A stretch of DNA of 64,000 nucleotides from Allium sativum (taxonomy: Eukaryota; Streptophyta; Magnoliopsida; Asparagales; Amaryllidaceae). Below the pieces are notes generated by a model that saw only the letters and a program-made list of their open reading frames with translations, did not search any database and was not told the origin of the DNA. Positions 10,019 through 22,830 of the stretch are shown here, in pieces (position 1 is the first letter of the stretch; each line of letters begins with the position of its first letter). The stretch covers positions 899,065,177 to 899,129,176 of the forward strand of contig CM060915.1 of NCBI GenBank assembly GCA_030737875.1, given 5' to 3'. Made by a program: the position numbers and the translations under genes.

Positions 10019-12435
10019 TGTAGCGACCTGCATTCTACGCATCGCAGGATCGTAGAATATTTATTTCTTTCACGCACAAAGTCGTATGGTCATGTAACTT
10101 TGGGAGACGACTATTGGGGTCATTTCCCATGTTCATGATTTTTCCCGGTTTTTAAATGACCGTTTTGCCCCTAGCTAATACTGTTTTGGCCATAACTTTT
10201 GACTGGAAAGGAATTTTGACTTGAAACCTCTTCTATTAGATTTGTTTGATGGTTTACAATTCCGTAGAGTGGTCACATTAGCCAAACGGACTCACCATTT
10301 GGCTAACATGGCTGAAACAAGTTTCAAATAGTGAAAAACAGCTTAATTGGGCTTAACCGGATGATTAACAGCTAGGCCCAATGGGGAATTTCGGGATTAG
10401 GGTTATGAGGAGGCTGAAATCAGTTAGAGAACGATCTTATTTTCATTTTTCAGCTGCCACTTTCATTCTTGAAACCCTAACAATGGCCTCCAACACTCAA
10501 ATTAACTTCTAATCACTTTCTAATTGAGTTTTGGCTTAATCAACATCAAATCAAGGAAGATCTTCACCAAAACAGTATTAGAGCAGCTGTTAGACACCAG
10601 TATTCGCTCAAATCAGCGAGGTTTCAGTTTTGAAAATTTTATTGGTGGCCAAGGTGAGTGATTTGCATAGTTTTGCACTAATTACGGTTAATTAAGGGTA
10701 ATTAGTGAAGATTAGCGAATTTATACATTAATAAATTCTGGAAAAATATTTGTAAATTCTTAAATCATGTTTAAGACCTTTGTTAGAAATTTGGTTTGAT
10801 TTGGTTAAGTTTTACTAATCATATTATTAGTTTTCCCTAAACATGCTTAAGGGAAATTGGGTATGTTTGATCCATTTTACATGCTATAGTTGTTGTTTTG
10901 GTGTTTATGATTGATTGAACATGTTGCTATGACTTTATGGTATGCTTTGTGATTGTCTAGAAGTGTTAGATTAGTCGAAAACGCTGTCGAATGGCGTAAA
11001 CAGTCGCTGGAAGAAGTGCAGGAATCTGGCCGATCTGGATCGGATCGGAGGAAGGAGCCTCGAACCGAACCGCGCCTCCAAGCTGCGTATCCACGAGATG
11101 ATCTGAAAAATTGGGGAACATCTTCTCCGACCCGACCCGCATGGCTACCTCCGAACCGAACCGATGCATGGCGATTGGACTTAAAGAACTCGACCCGATC
11201 CGCCAGGTGGTGATGATGACCGATCCGAACCGCCGCAAGATGAGGACCCCGACCCGATCCGATGGGGGTAGCTTGATCGATCCGAACCGAGATGCTTGGA
11301 CATGAGGCGTGAATCACGATCCGAATTTGAAGTATAGACTCAAGTGAAGAACCGATCCGGAGAAGACTAATAACCCGAGATGCAAAGGAAGTCCAAACGA
11401 GGAGCTGTTACTAAAGATCCAGTTGGGAACCAATGAGTGAGCTTCATGTGTTGGGCTTTGCTGCGGAACGTGTGCTAAGGGGTTGTTGATGTCCGTAACT
11501 TTGGATCACTATGTGTAGGGAGTACGTGAACGGATTCAGGGCCACAGTGGCCTAGGTACGACTAAAGGGCTATAGACCAATGAAGTGGGGTCATTTGTAA
11601 GGGATTGGTCATGACTCCATGTGGTAAGCTTGGTAGCAGCAGTAGTTGTACAAGTTGAACTCTGTCACTACTTCGATGGGTCTAGTGATCGAAGTGGTAG
11701 ACATCGTATGCTTTACGCACTAAGTGAGAGATGTGAGGATGGTTGCTATGCTTAACTTGTTTGCCTTCACTATGACATACACACCCCACCCCCGTATCTT
11801 TACACCATTTGTTTTGTGGCACCTCAGAGTATTGTACGGTATGTAGTGCTAACTCTTTGGTTGCAGGTCTAGGTTCAGGTATGGTTTAGTATACCTGTTA
11901 TTGTTCTGTTTAGCTGCTTATTGCTCATACCAGACTTTTTGTCTGACCCAGAGTTTTATGTCTCTTCTTATTACTCTGGGTGCTCTCACGAGCAGACTAG
12001 AGACAGGTTAGCTGGTGATGCATGAGTAGCTGATCCGGGGGCGAGCAGGAGGCTTCCACGTATGATATATATATAGATATTCTCCCTGTGTCGTTAGTGG
12101 TCACTACTTGGGCGTTAGTGGTGTACCTCCCTTATCTTGCTTTTACTTTAGAGACAGTTTGAAAAGTTGTAATAATGATGAAGTGGAACATAAGCTGTAT
12201 TTGGATTTTCCGCTGCTATGATAGTTTGTTTTCAGCTTATGCACTGTCTCACCTGTTTTATGTCAAGTATATGTTATGATTACATTTTATTCCATGCGCT
12301 ATGAGACATTCTACAGGTTTCTTTGTTAGTTCCTTCATCTTCTTTCCTTTCTTTGGCGACCATTTCGTGCTAGTCGGGCATGTGTACAGCGCAATATCGG
12401 AGGAAATGTCGACTGGTACGGGGCGAGCCGTCACA
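10019..12435 (+). repeat. E3 3' LTR, about 2417 bp
   Basis: Starts TGTAGCGACC after a polypurine tract and most likely ends GCCGTCACA at 12435; E8 starts TGTAACGACC and ends GGTTGTCACA. No second copy is in the window, so the right end is inferred. A strong donor-like AAG|GTGAGT lies at 10651-10659. 11030-11350 is a G+C-rich island of GATCCGAACC-type words. The remainder has no coding signal. Confidence 0.7.
11030..11350. repeat. GATCCGAACC-type motif cluster in the E3 LTR
   Basis: Many variants of CGATCCGAACCG, CGACCCGACCCG and CGGATCGGATCGG occur within 320 bp, unlike the AT-rich flanks. Short overlapping open frames here are by-products of the repeated words. Similar clusters occur in E1 and E7. 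Confidence 0.7.
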
Positions 12436-13959
12436 AAGGCTCTAAAAATGCTGCGGTCAATTCTGATAGGTAGATCTCGATTCAAGGATTCCAACGCTTC
12501 TTGAGTCGTTCAATTCCGACTCTATTTGCAAAAGATACGGTCGTTAATGCATTTGATAATTTAACTAATTAATTTATTTAATAAAAAAATTTGATTACAT
12601 TTTTTTTCAAAAGAGAAAGGTCGTTCGTTCTCTTCTTCCTCTTCTTCCAGAATGCTCACCAAACCCGAACCCAAACTCAATCCTTAGGGCTTCAAATCGC
12701 CCTTCCTCTGGACGATCAGACGATGATCCAACTGCGCCACTCCAACCGGCTACACATGCTCCCCCTCCGCTTGGAAGAACGTGCAACTCAGACCCCCCTC
12801 TATCTCTAAATCCGCACCAAACCCGTCCGCTTTGAGCCACAAATTTGGCCAAAATACAATAAGATTTTAGATCTTGACCGTTGAATTAGTAGTTCGTGAG
12901 GAGCTCTTCAATTTGAGCTCGGAATTTTTGCAAATCGATGAGTATTTTGGAGGATCGAACAGATCTAACTTTGGAGTTTTCTAGCCATTAGCTGATGGTG
13001 GCAGCGACCATAACTTAGTCTAGGGTTTTTAGTGTATACGTGTATTTATACGGTATACCATAGTATTTTATTTTATTTATTTCGAATAAAATTTCTATAG
13101 CGCTCCTAACTCCAAATCAAAACCCAACGTCACGCCCCTAGCCAAATACCACCATTCCAGATACAATGGGATAGGTCTCGTAGGCCCATTCGACTGTTTC
13201 AGTCAGATATCCTTCAATTTGAATAATAAAACATTTAATTATTTAATTTGCTCGAACATTTTAATTTATCGGGGCAAGAAACTGCTTCTAAAAATTCCAA
13301 AAAAATTATATCTGGTTTTGTTTTGACGATACGGTCTCAACAAAACTGATTTCGTTGAGTTTGAAGACCGTTTGAAAAATGGCCATTTTCTGGTCGATCG
13401 AAATTAACTGAAACTGTCAAAAACATTTTCTTTTGCCACACTCACATATTGATCCCAAAAATTATGAAAATTGGAATCCTGCAATAATTTGACATTCCGG
13501 TTCCAACAAAAGTGGTTTCGTCGAAAACAGAGGTCGCTTGCAAAATGGCTATTTATACGGCCTATATATATATTAAATATATATTAAATATATATAAATT
13601 CTGTAGCGACCTTTCTGGAAAAACAATTGGCCATAACTTTTGATCCCTGCTATGAAATTTCAATTTTTCGGATTCGTTGGAAAGATAATCTTAAACAGAT
13701 TTAAATATTTTTGGTTTCACCAAATTCCGATTTATTTTGCATCTTGTACAGTCAGTCAAAGTTTGAATTCAAGTTTTCGAACTGCCGCGCTATTTCTAAC
13801 TCATTTTAGAAATGAAAATAAATATATTCATTCAAACTTTGATTTAAATAAATTTTCAATTGTTTTTATTTAAAATAATATTTATTTCAACTATTTAAAA
13901 TTCAATAAAATAGCCAAAATAAAAATTTTAAATTGGCTCAGATTTTCCGGGTTGTTACA
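12436..13959 (-). repeat. E4: probable lone or partial minus-strand LTR
   Basis: The right edge reads, on the minus strand, TGTAACAACCCGG, a typical plant gypsy LTR start. Going left on the minus strand there is an AT-rich upstream part, a TATAAATAC box (13042-13050), a leader, and a donor-like TTTG|GTGAGC (12654-12659). This repeats the layout of the other LTRs here. I find no second copy, primer-binding site or polypurine tract, and the left edge next to E3 is a guess. An 81-residue minus open frame at 12607-12852 resembles nothing known. Confidence 0.4.
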
Positions 13960-15093
13960 ACTAGTGACAAATTTGAAATTGTAGAACGATGGATTTACGA
14001 TGAAATTTAAATAAATGGCGAGAGTTTGAAAAATATGATTCCAATTATTTTCCAATAAGATTTAAAAAATTGAGCACAAAAATAATGATGGATTTGGACA
14101 ACTATTATAAATTCAATTTAAGTGGACCAATCAAATAATCTCAAATCCCAGTGAATATCAATCAATAAATCATAATATATCATAAGATATTAACACATTT
14201 CACAAATTATAAAAATGGATTGATAGGCTGGTTTTCACATACCAAGGAGAATTTCATAAAAACTTTATTTATAGCAAATTTTTTTCTCCTTTTATTATTA
14301 TTATTTAAGAGCACACTGACCATGTATAACCAGATCTTGGATTTTTAAATGAGGTCAGTTGTAGCTTAAAAATAAGTAATCTCATAATTCATGAGCAGAG
14401 CTTGGATTTTTAAATGAGGTTGGAGAGAGACTTATGAATATTATATTTTTATTTTCTGTTTCAAAAGAAAAAACTCCTCAGTATATAAAACCAATATGGA
14501 TGATAGAAATGTGATAGGTACAGAAATGGTTTGTGAAATAAATTTCTAAATTAATCACATTATGAAATATGCCCAACTGTACCAGGATTCTGGAAAAATT
14601 TTAGTTATCACTAATTCTGAAAAAAAAATATAGTCACAATTCTATCACAAATATTTCCACTGTTTATTCAAGATGATTTTTAAAAATATTAAACTCTCTA
14701 CATTAATGTAAAATAGTGATGGATGGAAGAATAATGGTAGATAAAAGGAGATGTTCGTGAAATAACACTCCAATTCAAAGATATTATAACAACTGTTCAA
14801 TCAGCATGAAAATTTAAATAAAATCTCCTCTTCTTGTGAAATATACCATAGTCACAACTCATCATAATTTTAATAATCTCATAATAATTTTGATGAGTTC
14901 TAAATACAGTTCATTTTGGTTATCGATTTCAATTTATGTATAGATAATCAATAAATGATTTTATAATTGAAAAATCAATTACAAGAGGGAATTGAGAAAT
15001 CTATACAGGACAAGAGGGGTATGAAGAAACTATATAAGATGAAAAAACAGTATATAAAAAGTCAAAGCAGATGAGAGAGAAAATTTCAAATCA
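13960..15093. other. AT-rich stretch, no recognisable gene
   Basis: No open frame of note and no retrotransposon motif. It is probably the decayed interior of the minus-strand copia-type relic whose primer-binding site is at 15094-15105. Confidence 0.3.
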
Positions 15094-15105
15094 TTTCTGA
15101 TGCCA
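15094..15105 (-). other. Degenerate primer-binding site of an E5 relic
   Basis: The minus strand reads TGGCATCAGAAA, close to TGGTATCAGAGC. Two bases to its right a TGTTGTC sequence (15108) would be the end of a minus-strand 5' LTR. The spacing is the same as at 18296-18310, which supports the call. Confidence 0.4.
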
Positions 15106-15107
15106 CT

Positions 15108-16430
15108 TGTTGTCTTTGATAACGAGAATTTAATACCACTCCGTTGGCTGAAAAAAATATCTTAAACAATAGTATCCAATCACATGCCCAAGAAAATAAA
15201 TCAAATAATTCAAATCCATTTTTCATAGTAGTAAGACAAATTCAGTGTAAGTTTCACAAGAAAGTTTACAGAAAATTTACAATAAGTCTGAGAAGACAAA
15301 TCATGAACCAAGATTTAAAGAAGCGATTTATTTGAAATCACTTAAACGAATGTGAAAACTTCAAGATTCAGTGAATCGATCACACAAGGTTATTAATACC
15401 AAAGCCAAGGAGTGTGCGAGATTCAAGATATTAAACAACATCAAATGATTTCAAACAAAACAATCTCCAAGTAAGTGATCATGATTTCAGAATGAATTTC
15501 AGGATAAAGCACAAGTAAGATTTTCAATTCAGAGTCATTAAGTCAATCAGAAAATCTTTGAACCTTTTATCAAAACAACAGATGATACCAAAATAAGCAG
15601 TTGTCTAAAAACATTTTCAAGGCGATTTCTTTTATCCGAGTAGCACAATGGTCAATTTCAAAACAGACCTGTCAAGAGAATTTTTTATAAATGTTTCTGA
15701 CAATCATAAAAGATAATTCATGATCCAAAATACCGTTTATCTGAAATCATTTGAACAAATATGAAAAACTCAAGATTCAATGAATCGATCACACCATATT
15801 ACAAATTTCAGATGTGTGTGAGATTCAAGAAATCAAGAATTTCAAATGATTTCAAACAAACAGATATTTAAATCAAATGATCATGAAATAACAGTGAGTT
15901 TCAGTAGAAGATCCTCAAAGATTTTGTTTTTCACAATTATTTCTGACAAGCACAAGAGAAATTTTCAGAATATTCACACCAAGCATGAGAGATAATTCAT
16001 GATCCAAAATTAAAGTAATTTATTTGATATCACTTGAATAGATGTAAACTTTGAGATACAGTGAATCAATCACACAATATTAATAATTTCAAATCTGAGA
16101 AGTGTGCGAGAAAATATCATAAATTTCAGATGATTTCAAACAAACACATTCTCAACAAAGATGATCATGAACAAAGATGAATTTCATGATGTGTAACACA
16201 ATAACAAATTCAATTCAGAAATAATCAAGCGAATCCAAAAACTAAATTAAATTATCACAACTAAAAAAAAGTAGTATGCTGTTATGGTTATAAATTTTCA
16301 AGTCTTTCCAATGAATTTGAAGAAACTCAAAGCAACAGAAGTGTGTAAAATTTCATTAATTTTTCAGAACTTCAAAATTTTAAAATTCAAAATAACATTG
16401 TTCAAGATATAACAGGAAGGCTTTAGCACT
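15108..16430 (-). repeat. E5 relic LTR-like region with long tandem repeats
   Basis: Three diverged repeats start near 15301, 15719 and 15998. Each contains TCATGA.CCAA, TTCAAGATTCAGTGAATCGATCACAC-like and TTTCAAATGATTTCAAACAAA-like blocks, with spacings of about 418 and 280 bp. No coding potential. The right edge of the LTR is unresolved. Confidence 0.35.
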
Positions 16431-17429
16431 GTTATGAGTCCCGAAAATAACTTCAAAGCAATTGCATATATTTACAGGCTTAAATTCAAGATCTGGAAAT
16501 GATTAAAGCATGAGAGTTTTATTCAAATGAAGCGAATTTCTACAAAACCAAGAATTCTGCAATTGGAAATTAAGAAACTCAAAAATCAAAAATAAAAAAA
16601 TATGGCAACAATAACTTCAAATCAGAAAAATCAAAAAGAAATAAAATAGAAGCATTAGAAGGGGAGATTAATAAAAAAGATTATTTACAGAGATGAGTTT
16701 AGAGATCATACCAGAATATAATGTGAGAAAATAAATCTTTAACTCAACAAACTTGGCTAAGGAACTGTGAATGATACAGAAATATGGAACAGTCTGAATT
16801 CAAATTTCTTTTGCAAAGCAGTTCCTCAGCCTCCTCTGGTACCTAACATTTTAGAGGATCGAGTGGTCTAACAAAGTTTTAAAACAACTCACAGTTTTGT
16901 TCACACATTTTGGTACCTAAACCCGTTTGTACAACAATCCATCAGAATTTACCTTTACCCTTAGGGACCAAAATCTGTTTGAATTTAGTCAAAGTTATTT
17001 TACTTCCTTTTGGGATCAAGGATTGTTTAAATGGATTATTACACAACAAATTCACATCTTGTTCTTGATTCAAAAATCCTTTGAAATTCCCAGAGTTCAA
17101 ATTACAAAGTCGATTCTTTTTAAAAAAATTGAAGGATTTTTAAAATCATTTGAATTCAAGTTTTCAAAAACATTTATTGTCTCAAGGCCAATACGATATT
17201 TATTTGCAATAGAATCTTGATTTTGCAACAATATATTCAACGATTTTTCCCCATTAAAATTTTTTCCAAAATTAATTCCAATCGCTGAATTTTGGATTTA
17301 ATCGCTGGTTTCTTTTATCAAATTTGAGAAATGATTAATATTATATTTCTTTTCTCAGCGTCATCGTTTTCAAGCAATTTGATTTTGGTTTTGGATTCAA
17401 AAATCTCCGATTTAAACTAAATTTGTTTT
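16431..17429 (-). pseudogene. E5 decayed interior, possible gag-pol linker
   Basis: The minus strand around 16880-16950 reads a GLGTK-like segment that could be a relic of the WVPK-type linker between gag and protease in SIRE-like copia elements. Stops and frameshifts are everywhere. The plus-strand 97-residue open frame at 16927-17220 has no recognisable domain. This is a weak reading. Confidence 0.25.
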
Positions 17430-18290
17430 TCAAATTGTTATTTCTCAGAACTCTTGAATTTCTCAAACTCATTTTCAAGCTCTTTAAAAATAGATTCAGT
17501 TTTCAACAAGCTTTCATTTTCAAAAAGTTCAAATTTGGAATTTTCAATAGTCTTAAGAATATCCAATTCCTTTTGCAGAAAATTATTTGTACTTAATAAC
17601 TCAATCTCGTTCTCTTTTATGATCAGTATTTCATTCTCTAGCTTTTGAATATTTTTTATTGAGATAAACAAGATCGGTTTTCAATTTCAAACAATTTTTA
17701 CAATCAGAATTTTCAAATTTCCTTTCATTTTCAAGCTTTAATTCCAAATCATGATTTTCAGTGGTCAACTCAAGATTTTTAGATTTTAGAGACTTGTTTT
17801 TCAGTTGGAGTTTACCAATAAATTTAGTTTAATCGGCACACAAAAGAACTAAATCTTCATAAGAGAAATTTTTTGTCTCATCGTCTGTTGAGTCTCCATT
17901 GTCTGATCCTTCTGAAATTTTGTTTTATCTCCTTTCAAGCATAGATTTGAATCGTGTTGACCTTCTGGGGTTTTGAGCTGCTGTTGTCAGTTTTTCCATG
18001 CAATGTATTGAGACTCTAGATTTCCTCTGTAGTTAAACAATGGTTGTAAGGCTATATTGGACATCATCAATATAAGCATTTAAAATATGAATAACACGAG
18101 AATTAAACTCAATACCAACCATATCACATCCATTAATAATAGTATCCCAATATTTAATATTAATAGATTTTAAGTAGGATTCCATTTCTTATTTCAAATT
18201 TAAAAAACCTATACCATTAAAAATAGTTGGAATATGACTGGACTGACTCTCTATGGACATAGGGATCACCATCTCTAGAGTAAATAAAAT
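17430..18290 (-). pseudogene. gag: E5 Ty1/copia-type Gag remnant
   Basis: On the minus strand, just after the primer-binding site, a broken frame reads IFNGIGF, then ESYLKSINIKYWDTI and NGCDM, the pattern of the copia Gag (UBN2-like) N-terminal region, where FNG...W...M...L..I...W..I..G is usual. Further on come an acidic segment (SDNGDSTDDE), YEDLVLLC, and a lysine/glutamate/leucine-rich stretch that includes an open 77-residue piece at 17438-17671, predicted coiled coil, as in SIRE-type Gag. No zinc knuckle survives. Stops interrupt it at several points. Family assignment rests on this pattern only. Confidence 0.55.
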
Positions 18291-18295
18291 ATCAA

Positions 18296-18307
18296 GCTCT
18301 GATATTA
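18296..18307 (-). other. E5 primer-binding site
   Basis: The minus strand reads TAATATCAGAGC, two changes from TGGTATCAGAGC. It lies two bases left of the TGTTGG terminus at 18310 and just upstream (minus sense) of the Gag relic. Confidence 0.6.
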
Positions 18308-18309
18308 CT

Positions 18310-18900
18310 TGTTGGATCTAGATTAACCCTAGAAGGGGTGAATAAGGTTTATTAAATAATTCAAGATATTAATAAATATCATAACACAGAATAATAATCA
18401 GAGCACAGATACTAGAGTAGTAAATAAGTGCAGAAAGTAAATGACACAAAGATTTTACTCAACTTCAGTAGACCCTGCCTATCGCTGCATTCCCCAAGGT
18501 TTTTACCAGAATTAAAAACAAACTCCCGCATACAAAAACGTAAACTCACGCCTCACTCGCTAACCGCCTATACCGTCTAGTACACTCGCAAACCCTGCAG
18601 TTTATCTAATCCTACGCTCAAAACCCAGAACTGATTTCTATCCTCGAAATCATATTTTCCCCTAGCTACAAACCCGTACCTAGTAAACCCTAGTTATTAC
18701 AGACACTAGAAAACTGGTAGTTAAAATCCTATAACTAGATGAACTAGTTTTTATAGAAAAATTAGAAAACACAAACGAAAATTTAAAAAGATTAAGAAAA
18801 ACAAAACACTTAAAACATAAACTAAAGACAAATTTAAAACCCCCTTCTAAAATTAACAAAGCCGAACCCATTCATTTGCATTCTTATTTGTTTGGCCCGA
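18310..18900 (-). repeat. E5 5' LTR, right end unresolved
   Basis: Starts TGTTGGATC next to the primer-binding site. A TATAAAAA box on the minus strand (18748-18755) fits a promoter reading into the Gag relic. I could not find the outer terminus, so 18900 is nominal. Confidence 0.45.
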
Positions 18901-20426
18901 TTACTCTTTTCCTCTGGAAGATGTTTGCTGATACTTTGACTAGTTAATCGTCTTGGTCAAATGATTCAGTCTTTCGATCAATAAACTCCGAATCTTTGTA
19001 AGTTCTTCTAAATTTATTTGCTTGATTTCTCTACTTGAATTTTCGATCGACTCTTGCCTGTGATGTATGGTGTGTAATGTATAGGATAATTAAATCCTAA
19101 TTTATTCTGATTTCATGAATATGGCTTTATCTGATTATTGCGAGATTAGTTGCATGAATTGGATGTTTGCTGTGACTTGTTGCCTTGTAAGGTTCCTTGA
19201 AAACTGGAAAGATTTTCTACCCCAAATTATTTGTGGTTTTCTGGAAACTGATTTGGGATTTCATACCATGTTTGATTTGGTGATTCAAACGTGATTTCCG
19301 ATGTCAATAATCACATGTCCAAAACTAATGATCTTGAATAAATTGCCTAATGTTCCACAATTGAATTTTTTGGGAATACAAACTCTTTTTGTACTTGCCG
19401 AAAAATGCTTGCTCAATTCTAGAAACAATTTTTTTTTTCTTGCCAGTCTTTTTGAATTGAGAATGATCCTAAAAATAATTGCCATTGGTGAAATGATACT
19501 TACCCCTTTTACTTGACAATTTCAGGAAATTATTGAAAACAAATAATTGTTTTGATGTCAAAAATTGTACTTGCATGATTTTGGATGACTTTCTGAATTA
19601 TTTTAGACTTGGCAAAAATGTAGGCAAAAAATGTTTTCCAAACATGATTTTCTGCTAGTAAAAAAAACATTTCCATATTAATGTAATTCCTATCATGATA
19701 AACTTGCCAAGTTTATCAAGCTGACCATGCATATTGGTTTTAAACCATATGTTTGATCATCTCATTTTCTCTTCTTTTACTACATCATGTAGTCACATCT
19801 GTACATGTTGTTTGTGGCACTTACATGAGTTTTCTTGCGAATAAACACTTGAGCTCTTGGATTTAAAATAACAACCCAAGTATGTGCTTGCTCGACATTT
19901 TTGTGCATATTATGTCACTTGCTTTGACTATGTTCTTCACCTTAATTTAAAACATTACACTTACATATTGGCCTTATCTTGCCTTGGCCATGTACTACTA
20001 TATATAGCCTTGACATGTGTGCACTTGAGCTTCCAAAAATTATCTTCCCTGTCTTTCTTGCTGTTTTTCACCATGTCTATGCTGAACCATTTCACTTTGT
20101 TGTGTACATTTGCCTCGGCCATGTTCAGGTATGGTCAAAATTCATTGCACCGACTTTAAATACTTGATGCCTGACTTGTTTTGTTGCCATATCCTTGTTG
20201 GCATGTACTTGGTTGTTTCACTTGTTTGGCACACTTGTTCATGCAGACTTGAACTTTTTGTTTGTTGAACCACTGTGTATTTCAGTTTGCTCTGTTCAAC
20301 ATTGCACATGTTTGGTTGAGTTGTTCTTTGATCATGCTGATTTGCATTTATGGCTTGCACACTTTCATTTGTCCATGTTGGCTGCTGGCCTTGTTAAAAA
20401 ATGCTTCCATGTATATTTTATACACA

Positions 20427-20460
<34 letters not shown>

Positions 20461-20729
20461 TCACAAATGTGAGTATATATACATATTTATATGTATATAA
20501 AAGATTTTTTTCGCTTGTTTGAGCCATTGTTCATCTTTGAACTGCTGTGTTCTTTTGGGCTTGTACACTTAGATATTTTCAGTTTGCTGAACCACTGTTC
20601 CTACTGTGTATGCACGAGAATATATATGTCTGTGTGTGTGTTTGTGTCTGCATATTTACTAGATTTCTTGGTTCAGTCCATTCATGATGTTTGACCATAT
20701 TGTCCTTACACAGAAATATGCATATGTAT
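18901..20729. other. AT-rich stretch without recognisable genes
   Basis: Open frames are short and match nothing known. 20424-20462 is a microsatellite. The left part may belong to the E5 LTR. The right end (20721-20729) is the flank of E6. Confidence 0.3.
20424..20462. repeat. (AC)n(AT)n microsatellite
   Basis: A run of AC dinucleotides passes directly into AT dinucleotides. Length is likely polymorphic. Confidence 0.9.
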
Positions 20730-21754
20730 TGTGACACCCCACGTCCGTTAATCTCACTCACTAAGCGAATGCATTAAGTTCCGTGAAGCGTTATAGGTAA
20801 TCAGACATAGAATAATTACAAGACAAATATAAATAAGATAGACGCGAAAATTTAAATTTTTATTTCAACATAAATTAAAATACTGTGGTCCACAATACCA
20901 TAAGTCACAAAAACCATTACAATAAAATAACTTTTGTCTTGCATCATCTGAGTACATAAGAATATAAAAACATAATTCCCAATTGAAAGAGTTAAGCGAT
21001 AGTAGAGACAAGAACTTGACCCATACTTTAGAAGTAGCTCCAAGCAAGATGATATCTGAGTCCTGACTAAGCCTAAGTATTTCCTCCCTAAGAACCTTTG
21101 GTTGGGGGGGGGGGAACGGAAGAAAGAAGGAGAAACAAAAAGGGTCAGACATAAAGTCTGGCAAGTCTAGTTACTTTTAGCTAGTAGATAAATAAAAGTA
21201 ACATGACAGACATATAAAGTGGATAAGGGAGAGGTCACTACATAAATGGCAGGTGTGACAAGGTAAACAAGATAAGGTGTACATGCCTCACTAGTGATTA
21301 CTCTGCACTATTTCTAGTTTACCCAGAAAGGGATGATCCCGTCAATTATAAGGTGGTAGACTTAGGTATATGTCCAAATGTATCCTAACTACTACCCTGA
21401 TCTATCGGCTCCCTAACCCTCGTAGATACCTTGTGTTGGCCCTACAGTAGGAGGTATCACTTCCAAAAGTGGCAAGCCTTCATCGTAATAATGTGCACCA
21501 CCATATCTACAGGTGTCACGGTCGCCTTGTCCCTCTCTGCTCGGCTGATGCACACACATGGCCCGATCGGTCTGCGCCGCCTACACTGTCCTCCATGTTT
21601 GGATCTCTTACAATCAGTCAGTAAGCGTGCCCCTTCTCCGCCTAGTACATAGTACTTTTTTTGATATCTACTCCGGGTTACTAACTGAAATGTGTCCCAC
21701 ACAATATGATATAAGATCTTCCCTTTGTCTTGTATCCCCCACTAGGTTTTTACT

Positions 21755-22005
21755 GACTATGTATACCACTAGGTGTCTTTAAACACATAACCTTACTTAT
21801 TTCTACCGGTTACGCTTACCTACAGGTGTCTTTAATACATAACCCCTATTCTTCCAACCGGTTATGCTTACCTATTGGTATCTTTAATTACATAACCCTA
21901 TCACTTCTACAAGTTATGTTTACCCTAAATGGTGTCTTTAATTACATAACTTTATTATTTCCACCGATTATGTATACCACTAGGTGTCTTTAATTACATA
22001 ACTTT
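21755..22005. repeat. About 54-bp tandem array in the E6 LTR, about 5 copies
   Basis: Copies carry GGTGTCTTTAATTACATAAC and a CCGGTTATGCTTACC-like part, starting near 21771, 21823, 21875, 21931 and 21982. In the other LTR the same array (29985-29999 and 39108-39270) is where E7 inserted. Confidence 0.8.
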
Positions 22006-22830
22006 AATAGGTTAAGTTTGCAGGCCTACATGTGAATATTACCCATCCCCTCTTCAGATTTACTTAACCCACCCTCAACCATGTATACTTAACCCCCAAC
22101 TTAAATTTAAGTTCATATAGTCCCTATGGATTAACTTAGGTTAAGCAGTCCAATTCTTTACCATATCCATTTATGGTTTCATAATGGGCCAAACCTCCCA
22201 CATTAGGCCAACAACATGTGGATGTTGGATATGTCGGTCGGGTCCGGACAGACTTATTCCATAGTTGGGCCTAATCTCGTGTCATAGCCCGATTCATATT
22301 TACGTACTTAGACCTCCCACATTAGGTTCAACATTAGTGGCTGCTGGATATGTCGGTCGGGTTCGGGCAGACTTCCACCACTATGCAACCTAACCTCATG
22401 TCATATGTACAATTACAATTCCTAATTATAATTAATAGACATTCCATTTTTAATTAATTAATCAATTAATTAATCCTTTCCTTTTATAGGTGTCAATAAC
22501 TATTTTACCCAATAATTTGAATTACATGTCCATAAATGTTCATATTCAAATTATGCCATTTTAACCCTTTTTCCCCCGTTCCTTAACTAGCGCCCTCACA
22601 AAATTGGCAACATGCCTAGGCTAGACTATAGCCTAGTCATAAATGATAATAGGAAATATAATGGGAATAGAACTAAAATGATCATCTTGGCATAAACATA
22701 AACAAGTATTATACTAAGGTGAACATACATACTAGCTTGGACATGAAATTGTCATCATAACAAGGTGGACATAAAACTGATGAACTATGACGTCACAATA
22801 TATAAATTAGCAATTTAGATGACCAATTGG

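Noticed and set aside
10877..11317. A 146-codon minus frame, with other frames open over the same stretch.
   Set aside because: Several frames are open together over a short-word repeat cluster rich in CpG, which is a composition effect.
12700..12770. A tRNA-like or SINE-like segment on the minus strand (TGGCGCAGTTGG resembles an A box, GATTTGAAGCCC a weak B box).
   Set aside because: The B box matches poorly, no cloverleaf can be closed, and no poly-A tail or target duplication is seen. It fits equally well as part of the E4 LTR leader.
20725..20729. TGTAT against CATAT (41133-41137) as the E6 target duplication.
   Set aside because: Only three of five bases match and both flanks are low-complexity TATA/CA sequence, so I do not list it as a feature.
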